Source: an uncultured Novosphingobium sp.
GTDB taxonomy: Bacteria > Pseudomonadota > Alphaproteobacteria > Sphingomonadales > Sphingomonadaceae
Reading direction: 5' to 3'
Assembly (NCBI GenBank): GCA_946886365.1
Contig: CAMPIM010000106.1
Span: 1 to 12,340, forward strand
Length of the DNA stretch: 12,340 nt
This document shows positions 6,016 through 12,340 of the stretch, in pieces. The notes beneath the pieces are model-generated. The model saw nothing but the letters and a program-made list of their open reading frames with translations. It was not told the origin of the DNA and did no database searches. Position numbers and translations under genes: made by a program. The stretch's first letter is position 1. The number at the start of each line of letters is the position of its first letter.

Positions 6016-7302
6016 ATGCAGAAACCATCTAATGGCTCAAATGCGAGGCAGGCCGCTCGGATCGGCAATAAGGGAACTGCTATCTCGCATCTGCTTGGGA
6101 GCAGTGGTTTGCGCGTAGGTTTCCTGTTCAATCACGATCAGATACACCAGATTGCCCACAGCCTTCCTGTCGCCATAGCGATGGCCAAAGGCGGTTTCCC
6201 TGGCGAGATCATCGTAGCCACGACCAACCCCCGTTTGTCAGCGGAAGTTCAGCGGATCGCCGGGGAATGGCTGGGGACGCGCATCCAGCATGTCGAATTG
6301 AAGCTGGCGCCGCGCTCCATGCGCCTTTCCCGACTGTTCGGCCGTTTGGTCCCCGCCTCCAAACTCCTCGTCTATCGCGACAATCTCCCCTTCTTCCGCA
6401 GCCTCGACATGCTGATCGTGGCGGAAAAGACATCCCTTCTGCTGAAATCGCGGTACGGGCTCAAAGACCTTTTCATGGTACACACCAGGCATGGCGCCGG
6501 GGACCGCGCCATCGGGTTTGACAAGGCCAGCGCCGGTTTCGATCATGTCCTTTGCTCGGGCGAGAAAATTCGCCGCCGCCTGATGACCGAGGCGCAAGTC
6601 GACCCCGCCAGGATCAGCATCGTGGGCTATCCCAAATTCGACATGGCGCCTCAGCAGGGCACAAGCCACCCGCTGAACCGCGGCAGGCCGGTGGTCCTCT
6701 ATAATCCCCACCCCTCCCCGCATCTGTCATCCTGGTATCGGCATGGCCGAGACATACTCGATTATTTTCGCGAGAGGGACGATCGCGCACTCCTGTTCGC
6801 CCCGCACGTCATGCTCTTTGAACGGCCATTCGTAGTGACGATCGACCGCCTGAGCGTGAACCGGGCCGGGACGATCGGGAACCGCTATCTCCATGGGGAC
6901 AACATCCATGTGGATCTGGGCAGCAAAGCCTCGACCGACATGAGCTATACGATGGCGGCGGACATTTACCTGGGCGATGCCAGCAGTCAGGTCTATGAAT
7001 TCCTGCTGCGCCCCCGGCCCTGCATCTTCCTGAACAGCCACGGCATCGACTGGGAGGGCGATCCCAATTTCGCGCATTGGCGGGCGGGTGAGGTCATAAC
7101 CCATCCCTCCCAACTGCATGACGCCCTATCCCGCGCGGACCAGTTGCACACCAGCCAATATCGTGAGGTTCAGGAGCAGATGTTCAAGGACAGCTTCGAT
7201 CTCGACGGCCGCCCATCGTCGCAGCGCGCGACGGAGGTCATCACGACGCTGGCCGACGCACTTTCCGATAAAACCATGCAGCCGAAAGTTCATACCGCAT
7301 GA
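6016..7302 (+). CDS. TagB/CDP-glycerol glycerophosphotransferase-like glycan transferase
   Basis: The 428-aa protein resembles the TagB/TagF/SpsB superfamily (GT-B-fold transferases that move glycerol-phosphate or sugars). Supporting landmarks are TRHGAGDRA (157-165), corresponding to the catalytic HG motif; VGYPKFD (203-209), a hallmark between the two subdomains; YNPHPSP (229-235), matching the family's Y-x-P-T segment; APHVM (262-266); and DIYLGDASSQVYEFL (316-330), like the D-x-S-S nucleotide-diphosphate-binding motif. There is no signal peptide or TM helix, so it acts at the inner face of the membrane. It is the first gene of the plus-strand glycan operon and ends in a 4-bp ATGA overlap with the GT2 gene. 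No clear ribosome site precedes the ATG. Donor and acceptor are unknown; in Gram-negatives such enzymes decorate capsule or LPS. Confidence 0.75.
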   Translation: MQKPSNGSNARQAARIGNKGTAISHLLGSSGLRVGFLFNHDQIHQIAHSLPVAIAMAKGGFPGEIIVATTNPRLSAEVQRIAGEWLGTRIQHVELKLAPRSMRLSRLFGRLVPASKLLVYRDNLPFFRSLDMLIVAEKTSLLLKSRYGLKDLFMVHTRHGAGDRAIGFDKASAGFDHVLCSGEKIRRRLMTEAQVDPARISIVGYPKFDMAPQQGTSHPLNRGRPVVLYNPHPSPHLSSWYRHGRDILDYFRERDDRALLFAPHVMLFERPFVVTIDRLSVNRAGTIGNRYLHGDNIHVDLGSKASTDMSYTMAADIYLGDASSQVYEFLLRPRPCIFLNSHGIDWEGDPNFAHWRAGEVITHPSQLHDALSRADQLHTSQYREVQEQMFKDSFDLDGRPSSQRATEVITTLADALSDKTMQPKVHTA

Positions 7303-8093
7303 CTGCCAAGCTTTCGGTCATCATTCCCTATTATAACGAGCGTGACTATCTGGCAGCAACGCTCGACTCTTTCGGTCGGCAGACAAACCGGAACTTCTCG
7401 CTCATACTCGTTGATAACGGTTCCAGCGATGGCAGCAGCGAAATCGCTCGAACGACCATGGCCCGCTATCCCGACCTCGAAACGCAATTCCTGCACAACG
7501 CGGTGCCGGGACAATTGCCAACGCTGCAACTGGGTCTTGGGGCGGTGACCACGCCCTACGTCGCTTCATGCGACGCCGACACCATCTATCCGCCCCAATA
7601 TGTCGAAAATTGCCTGACCCTGTTCGAAGAGGCGCCTCATTCCGGCGCCGCGCCGGTAGTCGGCGTGATGGCGATAGACCTTTACGCCCCCGCATCCAGC
7701 ACCGCTGGCACACGGCGTATCGACAAGATCATGCGCAAAGCACGCCTCTTTCGCAGCCAATGCCATTGGGGCGGCTATGCCCATGCCTATCGCACGGACC
7801 CGCTGCGGGCAGTCGGCGGGTTTGAGAGCGCCGGATGGCCTTATCTTCTATATGATCATGAACTGTACGAACGGATGCGACACCAGGGCGCCATCCGGTA
7901 CAGCCGGGATCATTATTGCTTCCCATCGGACCGGCGATCGGATCGACAATCGGTGGGCTGGACTTGGGCGGAGCGAACCGTTTACCGCTTTACCCCCGCG
8001 AAATTGAAGGGGTGGTTTTTCTACAGGTTCCTGGCGAGCCGCTTCGCGAACAGAGGCTTGGTACAGGCCAAATTACGGGAACGCGACTTTTGA
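7299..8093 (+). CDS. GT2-family glycosyltransferase
   Basis: The product is a 264-aa inverting GT-A glycosyltransferase. It has the N-terminal nucleotide-binding strand LSVIIPYYNERDYL (5-18), VDNGSSDGS (38-46) and a DxD-type metal site CDADT (91-95). The acceptor-side motif is VGGFESAGWPYLLYDHELYERM (starting near 172), whose Asp-His is in the place of the usual ED pair. The C-terminus (about 225-264) is rich in Trp, Phe and Arg and may lie on the membrane as an amphipathic segment; no clear TM helix is seen. The start codon overlaps the previous stop by 4 bp, implying translational coupling and a shared pathway. The sugar is unknown. Confidence 0.88.
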   Translation: MTAKLSVIIPYYNERDYLAATLDSFGRQTNRNFSLILVDNGSSDGSSEIARTTMARYPDLETQFLHNAVPGQLPTLQLGLGAVTTPYVASCDADTIYPPQYVENCLTLFEEAPHSGAAPVVGVMAIDLYAPASSTAGTRRIDKIMRKARLFRSQCHWGGYAHAYRTDPLRAVGGFESAGWPYLLYDHELYERMRHQGAIRYSRDHYCFPSDRRSDRQSVGWTWAERTVYRFTPAKLKGWFFYRFLASRFANRGLVQAKLRERDF

Positions 8094-8101
8094 CCATCCA
8101 T

Positions 8102-8105
8102 GGAG
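8102..8105 (+). promoter_or_regulatory. Ribosome binding site deciding the flippase start
   Basis: GGAG stands 7 bases before a GTG codon at 8113. The alternative in-frame ATG at 8149 has no comparable site, so the GTG is favoured as the flippase start. Confidence 0.5.
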
Positions 8106-8112
8106 ATAATGG

Positions 8113-9438
8113 GTGGCGATCACGCTATTTTCCCGGCACCCGGAACCAATGATAACCGTCAGACGCATCTTCAAAGGCATGGGCCTGGTCCTGGGCGGCA
8201 AGGCCGGTGCCGGGATCATCAGCCTTGTTTACCTGATCATCGCGGCCCGGGCACTGGGGCCGCGCGACTATGGGCTGCTCGTCCTGGTCCATGGCTATGT
8301 CACGGCGGTCTGCGGCATCATAGAATTTCCAGCCTGGCAAGCCATCGTCCGCTACGGCGCGGAAGCGGGTGAGGAAAGCGCAATGCCCCGTCTGGCGCGA
8401 CTGCTGCGCTTCGGGACCGCGACAGAGTTGATAGGCGGCGTCGCCGCGATCGTTGCGGCAATGGTGCTCGCACCCTTTGTCGGGCCGCGACTGGGGTGGC
8501 CGCCAGAAACCGTCGCCTTTGCCATTCCCTACAGCTTTGCCGTGCTGGGCTCCGTTCGCTCCGCCCCGGCGGGCTATCTCCAGCTGATCAACAGATTCGA
8601 CCTGCTCGCGCTTCATAATCTGGTGCAGCCTGCGGTTCGGCTGATGGGCGCCAGCCTCGTCTTGTTGTTCGGCTGGGGCCTCAAAGGTTTCCTCGCCGCA
8701 TGGCTCATCGCCGCGCTGGCGGAATTCGCGGTCCTTTGGGCGATGGGCATCTGGCAGGCCTATCGGCAGCTTGGCCGGGCCTTGTTTCAACCGGGACCGG
8801 GGAGCGCCCGCCTGGAAAATCCCGGCATATGGCGGTTCATGATCGCCAGCAATGCCGACATCACCCTGAACGAACTGACCGGACGGATCGCGCCTCTCAT
8901 CATCGGCTGGGTCCTCGGCCCCGCCATGGCGGGCCTGTTCGCAATCGCTCAACGCGCAACCGTCATTATCGCGCAACCCGCGCAAATCCTGGGCAACACG
9001 GCCTATGCCGAACTCGCCAGGATGATAGCGGCTGGCGAAGGCGGCCATTCGCTCCGCAGGACACTGACACGCGTAATCCTCATTGCTCTCGCGGCAGCGG
9101 CCCCGGTCGTGTTCATCGTGGCCCTGTTCCCCACCTCGATCATCACGCTGCTCGCCGGTCCCGCCTTTGCCGCAGCGGGCAGTGTCATGATCGTGCTCGT
9201 CGCCGCGCGCGCCATAGCGATCGTCGGCCCGCCATGCAGCTCCGCCCTCTCCGCAATGGGCTATCCCGCGCTCTCCATGAGCGCCAATCTCTTTGCCGGG
9301 CTGCTTTTTCTGCCCGTCCTTCCCTGGTTGCTCCATCAATGGGGACTGATGGGCGCGGGCGTGCAGGCCCTCGGCCAGGCATTGTTGGCCAGCGGCCTTC
9401 TCGCTGGCCTCACCTGGCGCAGGAGCCTCGCGCATTGA
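8113..9438 (+). CDS. Wzx-like polysaccharide/oligosaccharide flippase (MOP superfamily)
   Basis: The 441-aa integral inner-membrane protein would flip a lipid-linked oligosaccharide from the cytoplasmic to the periplasmic face. It has about a dozen hydrophobic helices spread over its full length. The N-terminal signature around residues 26-56 (LVLGGKAGAGIISLVYLI, then ARALGPRDYGLLVLV) is typical of RfbX/Wzx-type polysaccharide biosynthesis proteins. A long central cytoplasmic loop lies near residues 220-250. The chosen start is the GTG at 8113, with GGAG upstream; an ATG at 8149 would remove 12 poorly conserved residues. It follows the GT2 gene by 19 bp and its stop abuts the GT4 gene. Its substrate is presumably built by the flanking transferases. 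No Wzy polymerase is present here, so either a single unit is exported or the polymerase is elsewhere. Confidence 0.88.
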   Translation: MAITLFSRHPEPMITVRRIFKGMGLVLGGKAGAGIISLVYLIIAARALGPRDYGLLVLVHGYVTAVCGIIEFPAWQAIVRYGAEAGEESAMPRLARLLRFGTATELIGGVAAIVAAMVLAPFVGPRLGWPPETVAFAIPYSFAVLGSVRSAPAGYLQLINRFDLLALHNLVQPAVRLMGASLVLLFGWGLKGFLAAWLIAALAEFAVLWAMGIWQAYRQLGRALFQPGPGSARLENPGIWRFMIASNADITLNELTGRIAPLIIGWVLGPAMAGLFAIAQRATVIIAQPAQILGNTAYAELARMIAAGEGGHSLRRTLTRVILIALAAAAPVVFIVALFPTSIITLLAGPAFAAAGSVMIVLVAARAIAIVGPPCSSALSAMGYPALSMSANLFAGLLFLPVLPWLLHQWGLMGAGVQALGQALLASGLLAGLTWRRSLAH

Positions 9439-9443
9439 GCGCA

Positions 9444-10574
9444 ATGCGGATCGCCTATGTGATCAACTCGGTCGAGGGCGGCGGCGCCTCTCGGCCGGTT
9501 CCCGCGATCACGCGCGTCCTGCGTGATCAGGGAGCCACTGTGCGGGTGTTTGCACTCACGCCCCGCGACCGGCGCGGGGCGCCCGCGATGGTCGAAGCGG
9601 GCCTCGACCCGCTCATCCGGGAGGGCGGAACGGGCGACCATCTGGCCGCGGCCTTGTGGTTGAAGCGGCAATTACAGGATTGGGGCGCGACCCACATCTG
9701 GACCTCCCTTTCGCGCGCCACGATCCTCGGCCTCCTGCTTGGGCCAATGCTCGGCCTGCCCGTAATCAGCTGGCAGCACGCCGCTTTCCTGAAGCCGTGG
9801 AACAGGCGGCTCATGCGGCGGCTGCAAAGCCGGGCGCTCCTTTGGATCGGGGATTCGCGATCCGTCACCGCCCTGACCGCAGAACGCCTGAACGTGCCCG
9901 AAAATCGCCTGATGTGCTGGCCGATTTTCGCGGCCGATCCCGCCCTGCCCCATGCAACGGCATGGTCCCCCGGCGAAACGCTTCGCATCGGCTCACTGGG
10001 ACGGCTCCATCCCGTAAAGGGCTATGATGTCCTGATTGCCGCCTTGGCCAAGCTGAAGTCGGAAGGTTTTTCAGCGCCCTGCCCCTTCGAAATTTCCATC
10101 GTAGGCGATGGCGCGGAGCGGGACAGGCTGGAAAGCCTTGCGCGACAGGCCGGAATATCGAACCTGTCCTTTTCCGGCTACACGGCCAGTCCGCAAACCT
10201 TCCTCTCGCACCTTCATCTGTATGTTCAGCCGTCCCGTTCCGAAGGTTTCTGCATCGCCGCGCATGAAGCGATGACCGCCGGGCTGCCCGTGATCGCTTC
10301 GGCGGTAGGGGAATTGCCCTGGTCAATCGAACAGGGGCAAACCGGCTTTACCGTGCCGCCAGCAAACCCGGACGCGCTGGCCGCCTCCTTGCGCGACATG
10401 CTCGGCGACCCAGCGAAGCTAAGCGCGATGGGCGCGCGGGCGCGCGGCGTCATGCTGGATCGTTATTCCTGGGAGAAGTTCGCTGCGACGGGAGCCCTCA
10501 TCCTCGACCATATCCGCCAAGCTTCCGACGAAGATCAAGGGCAAGGCCGCGCAACGAAGTATCGACGCGTTTGA
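9444..10574 (+). CDS. GT4-family glycosyltransferase
   Basis: This 376-aa retaining GT-B glycosyltransferase has an N-terminal Rossmann strand MRIAYVINSVEGGGAS with a glycine-rich acceptor loop. The C-terminal half carries GSLGRLHPVKGYDVLI (183-198), which holds the phosphate-binding Arg and Lys; SIVGDGAERDRLE (218-230); and the family motif SEGFCIAAHEAMTAGLPVIAS with E267 and E275 spaced as E-x7-E. It is predicted to be cytoplasmic and membrane-associated, adding a sugar to the locus's lipid-linked glycan. The ATG at 9444 begins directly at the first beta-strand. A TTG at 9435 has AGGAG 9 bases upstream and a 4-bp overlap with the flippase stop, and would add three residues. The last 77 bp overlap, in convergent orientation, the 3' end of the next gene, and the C-terminal tail (about 360-376) is charged and unconserved-looking. 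Confidence 0.9.
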   Translation: MRIAYVINSVEGGGASRPVPAITRVLRDQGATVRVFALTPRDRRGAPAMVEAGLDPLIREGGTGDHLAAALWLKRQLQDWGATHIWTSLSRATILGLLLGPMLGLPVISWQHAAFLKPWNRRLMRRLQSRALLWIGDSRSVTALTAERLNVPENRLMCWPIFAADPALPHATAWSPGETLRIGSLGRLHPVKGYDVLIAALAKLKSEGFSAPCPFEISIVGDGAERDRLESLARQAGISNLSFSGYTASPQTFLSHLHLYVQPSRSEGFCIAAHEAMTAGLPVIASAVGELPWSIEQGQTGFTVPPANPDALAASLRDMLGDPAKLSAMGARARGVMLDRYSWEKFAATGALILDHIRQASDEDQGQGRATKYRRV

Positions 10575-11436
10575 CGTCGAACAATGTGATGTCACTACAG
10601 GCGCTCAGCGTGTGCATGCCATCCTGATACGCGCCCGCTGATCCGGGAAGACCCAGCGCATCGCCTGCCTCCGCCTCAAACTCTTTCTCGTTCAGACGCG
10701 TGATCCAAAGGGGCCGAATGCCCCCACCATAGGTTGTAGTGCAATCCTGAACGGGCAGCATGATCCTGGCTCCGATCATCACAGGCGTGCCGCCAGGACG
10801 CGCCGACCCGCGATCGATCCGAACCGGATTGCCCGGATGGGGGGTCCAGGGTCCACATAGATTGTCCGCCCAGGCCACATGAAGGTGCGACTGCTTCGTC
10901 GCTCGGCTCGTTGCGGGCGAATAGAAAAGCCACCAACGCTGGCCGTCGTGGAAAATGCTGGCGTCGACAGCCACGCAGTCAAGTTCGATGTCGCATTCCG
11001 CGCGCCAGTCGGCCAGCCCGCCTTTGTCCCGGTACAGGATCAGCCGCCCGGATCGGTGCGCTTCCGGAAGCATCCAGACAGCACCCTCCGCGCTGAATAT
11101 CTGCGGGTAGGAAAGGTGCCAGGGCTCCTTCAGACACGGATGGCGGGAAACCAGTCGCATCTTGTCGTCGAAGACCCTCGCTTCGATCGTGCCATGTCGC
11201 GTTCGATAGTCGTAATGCTCCACAAAGACGTGAAGATGACCGGCTTCATCCCGCCATCCAAAGGGGTCTGCGATAAATTGAAAGTCGGGCTCTTCCGCCA
11301 ACCAGGTGACAGGACCTTCGATGCGCCCTTTTGACAGGACAATATCGATTGGCTCCGTCACCAATCCACATCTCCAGATATCCTTGCGGCGGGGCATATC
11401 GTCGCTATTCCCCCTTCTTGCCGGAATGCCAAGCAT
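10498..11436 (-). CDS. GINT1 N-terminal-domain-like beta-propeller protein (GH43-like fold)
   Basis: The 312-aa protein shows a repeating blade pattern: FIADPFGWRD (54-63), HLSYPQIF (107-114), WMLPEA (121-126), DASIFHDGQRWWLFYS (158-173), SARPGGTPV (211-219), LPVQDCTTTYGGG (227-239) and GMHTLS (273-278). I recognise these from proteins annotated as glucosamine inositolphosphorylceramide transferase family. In plant GINT1 this part is only the N-terminal domain; the catalytic GT64 domain is absent here. The fold is like the five-bladed GH43/GH32 propellers, where an Asp-Asp-Glu set catalyses; D57, D158 and E125 are candidates but unproven. There is no signal peptide. It converges on, and overlaps, the GT4 gene. 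The start at 11436 is uncertain; an ATG at 11397 would cut 13 residues. The annotation as a transferase should not be taken literally. Confidence 0.75.
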   Translation of the reverse strand: MLGIPARRGNSDDMPRRKDIWRCGLVTEPIDIVLSKGRIEGPVTWLAEEPDFQFIADPFGWRDEAGHLHVFVEHYDYRTRHGTIEARVFDDKMRLVSRHPCLKEPWHLSYPQIFSAEGAVWMLPEAHRSGRLILYRDKGGLADWRAECDIELDCVAVDASIFHDGQRWWLFYSPATSRATKQSHLHVAWADNLCGPWTPHPGNPVRIDRGSARPGGTPVMIGARIMLPVQDCTTTYGGGIRPLWITRLNEKEFEAEAGDALGLPGSAGAYQDGMHTLSACSDITLFDVKRVDTSLRGLALDLRRKLGGYGRG

Positions 11437-11562
11437 GATCTTGCCGATTGAGGATTTTCATCGAAACGGCGATGGGCCTCGCGTTACCCCCAGTTTGACA
11501 TCGCCTGACCACCGCCAAAGATCCCGCTTAACCCCGCGTCCCAATTGCACTATCACCGCCGC

Positions 11563-12340
11563 ATGGCCACGCCTTCCCTGCGTCAACTCGACATTTTTGC
11601 GCAGATGGTGGCGGCGGGCAGCATGTCGCGCTGCGCCCGCGATCTGGGCGTCCCGGTCGAAGACATCGCGCGCGCAATCGCCTCTCTGGAAATGCGTCTT
11701 GGCTATCATCTGTTCGAAGGTCCGCCTGATCATCAACGGCTGACCGCCGCCGGGCGCAAGACCGCCGAGGCGATGACTCTCTTGTCGCAGGATCAGTCCG
11801 ACAGCTGGGCGCCGGACGAAACGGCCCCTCCTTCCCCTTCGTCGGTCGTGCCTGAAGCAGCGCCTGCGGAGCCTCCCCCCGCACCAGCGCGGCAGGCGAT
11901 CACCCTTGCCGCTCCCGCGCCTGTTTTCGGCCACTTCCAGGAAGCGCTCGCCGCGTTCGAGGCCGCGAATGAGGATATCGCGATCACGCTCGACCTCTCC
12001 ATCCACCTCGCCGATGAGGCGCGTGCGGCACTGGAGCAGGGCCGCGTCGATATCGCCTATTTCTACGCCTTGGGGGAACAGCCGGGCTTCGTCTCCCGCT
12101 ATGGCTGGTCGGAACAGATCAACCTTTACGCCGGGGCAGACCATCCGCTCGCCCGGCGCGACATCGTCACGGTCGACGATCTCCGGATCAGTCCCACGCT
12201 CGCCATGGAGCCGAATAACGGCCTGCGTCGCATCATCGATGAAGCGCTCGACCGGGAAGGCATCAGCATGGGCGCGCCGGTGCTCGAAACCGACAATATG
12301 TTCGACATCATGACCATATTGCGGGAAGGCGCGGGCTGCT
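11563..12340 (+). CDS. LysR-family transcriptional regulator, 3' end cut by window
   Basis: A frame open from the ATG at 11563 to the window edge gives 259 codons; the family is usually about 300 aa, so roughly 40 residues are missing. Residues 5-64 form the LysR winged helix-turn-helix (LRQLDIFAQMVAAGSMSRCA, then LGYHLFEG and LTAAG). The usual recognition-helix motif with S-x-x-A/V-S-x-x-I is replaced by VPVEDIARAIASLE. Residues about 78-110 are a Pro/Ala/Ser-rich linker in place of a clean linker helix. From about 112 a periplasmic-binding-protein-like effector domain begins, with GRVDIAYFY (160-168) and INLYAGADHPLARR (186-199). It is divergent from the propeller gene (126-bp spacer), so it may regulate it, but its effector is unknown. 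No clear ribosome site is seen. Confidence 0.88.
   Translation, partial: MATPSLRQLDIFAQMVAAGSMSRCARDLGVPVEDIARAIASLEMRLGYHLFEGPPDHQRLTAAGRKTAEAMTLLSQDQSDSWAPDETAPPSPSSVVPEAAPAEPPPAPARQAITLAAPAPVFGHFQEALAAFEAANEDIAITLDLSIHLADEARAALEQGRVDIAYFYALGEQPGFVSRYGWSEQINLYAGADHPLARRDIVTVDDLRISPTLAMEPNNGLRRIIDEALDREGISMGAPVLETDNMFDIMTILREGAGC

Noticed and set aside
8700..9443. Extension of the GT4 reading frame upstream of 9444
   Set aside because: The frame is open, but the text is Arg/Pro-rich nonsense overlapping the flippase gene. The glycosyltransferase fold starts at MRIAYVINS.
8125..9444. 439-codon minus-strand open frame opposite the flippase
   Set aside because: It gives a charged, Gly/Asp/Gln-rich low-complexity product, while the plus strand encodes a coherent multi-helix membrane protein with a flippase signature.
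11495..11500. TTGACA, a perfect -35-like hexamer before the LysR gene
   Set aside because: No acceptable -10 box lies 16-18 bp downstream (the best is AAGATC), so a promoter cannot be supported from sequence alone.
1..12340. CRISPR arrays, tRNA/rRNA genes, transposases, prophage or anti-phage defence genes
   Set aside because: None was found on reading either strand: there are no regularly spaced repeats, no tRNA-like cloverleaf segments noticed, and every long gene is accounted for by housekeeping, regulation or glycan functions.

Overview
The window looks like ordinary chromosome from an alphaproteobacterium, most probably a sphingomonad (Sphingobium/Sphingomonas type). I infer this from the high GC content, the codon style, a DUF4169-type small protein next to a housekeeping arginine gene, and short genome-repeat-like palindromes between genes. 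No rRNA, tRNA, CRISPR array, transposase or phage gene is visible.

Region 1 (1-2980, all minus strand) reads in transcription order: an EF-hand (calcium-binding) exported protein, an OmpR-type response regulator, and its membrane sensor histidine kinase. The regulator and kinase genes overlap by 4 bp (GTGA). The EF-hand gene carries an apparent single-base deletion that puts its signal peptide (start at 2980) out of frame with the mature domain (2861-2325). A repeat-rich tail (61-165) follows the kinase.

Region 2 (3000-5917, minus strand) is core chromosome. It holds a perfect 25-bp inverted repeat just after argG, argG itself (argininosuccinate synthase), an Ala/Pro/Val-rich secreted or membrane-anchored protein of unknown function followed by a good hairpin, and a DUF4169-family small basic protein.

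Region 3 (6016-11436) is a compact surface-glycan locus. Four plus-strand genes are tightly spaced: a TagB/CDP-glycerol-glycerophosphotransferase-like enzyme, a GT2 glycosyltransferase (4-bp overlap), a Wzx-like polysaccharide flippase, and a GT4 glycosyltransferase whose start abuts the flippase stop. Converging on them, and overlapping the last gene by 77 bp, is a beta-propeller protein resembling the N-terminal domain of plant GINT1. Together these suggest assembly and export of a lipid-linked or decorated surface glycan. No polymerase, chain-length regulator or initiating transferase lies in the window, so the pathway must be completed elsewhere.

Region 4 (11563 to the end) is the first 259 codons of a LysR-type regulator, cut by the window edge, with an atypical DNA-binding helix and a Pro/Ala-rich linker.

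The items most worth a second look are the frameshifted EF-hand gene beside a two-component system with a Met-rich sensor, the GINT1_N-like stand-alone propeller in the glycan locus, and the nested inverted repeat after argG.
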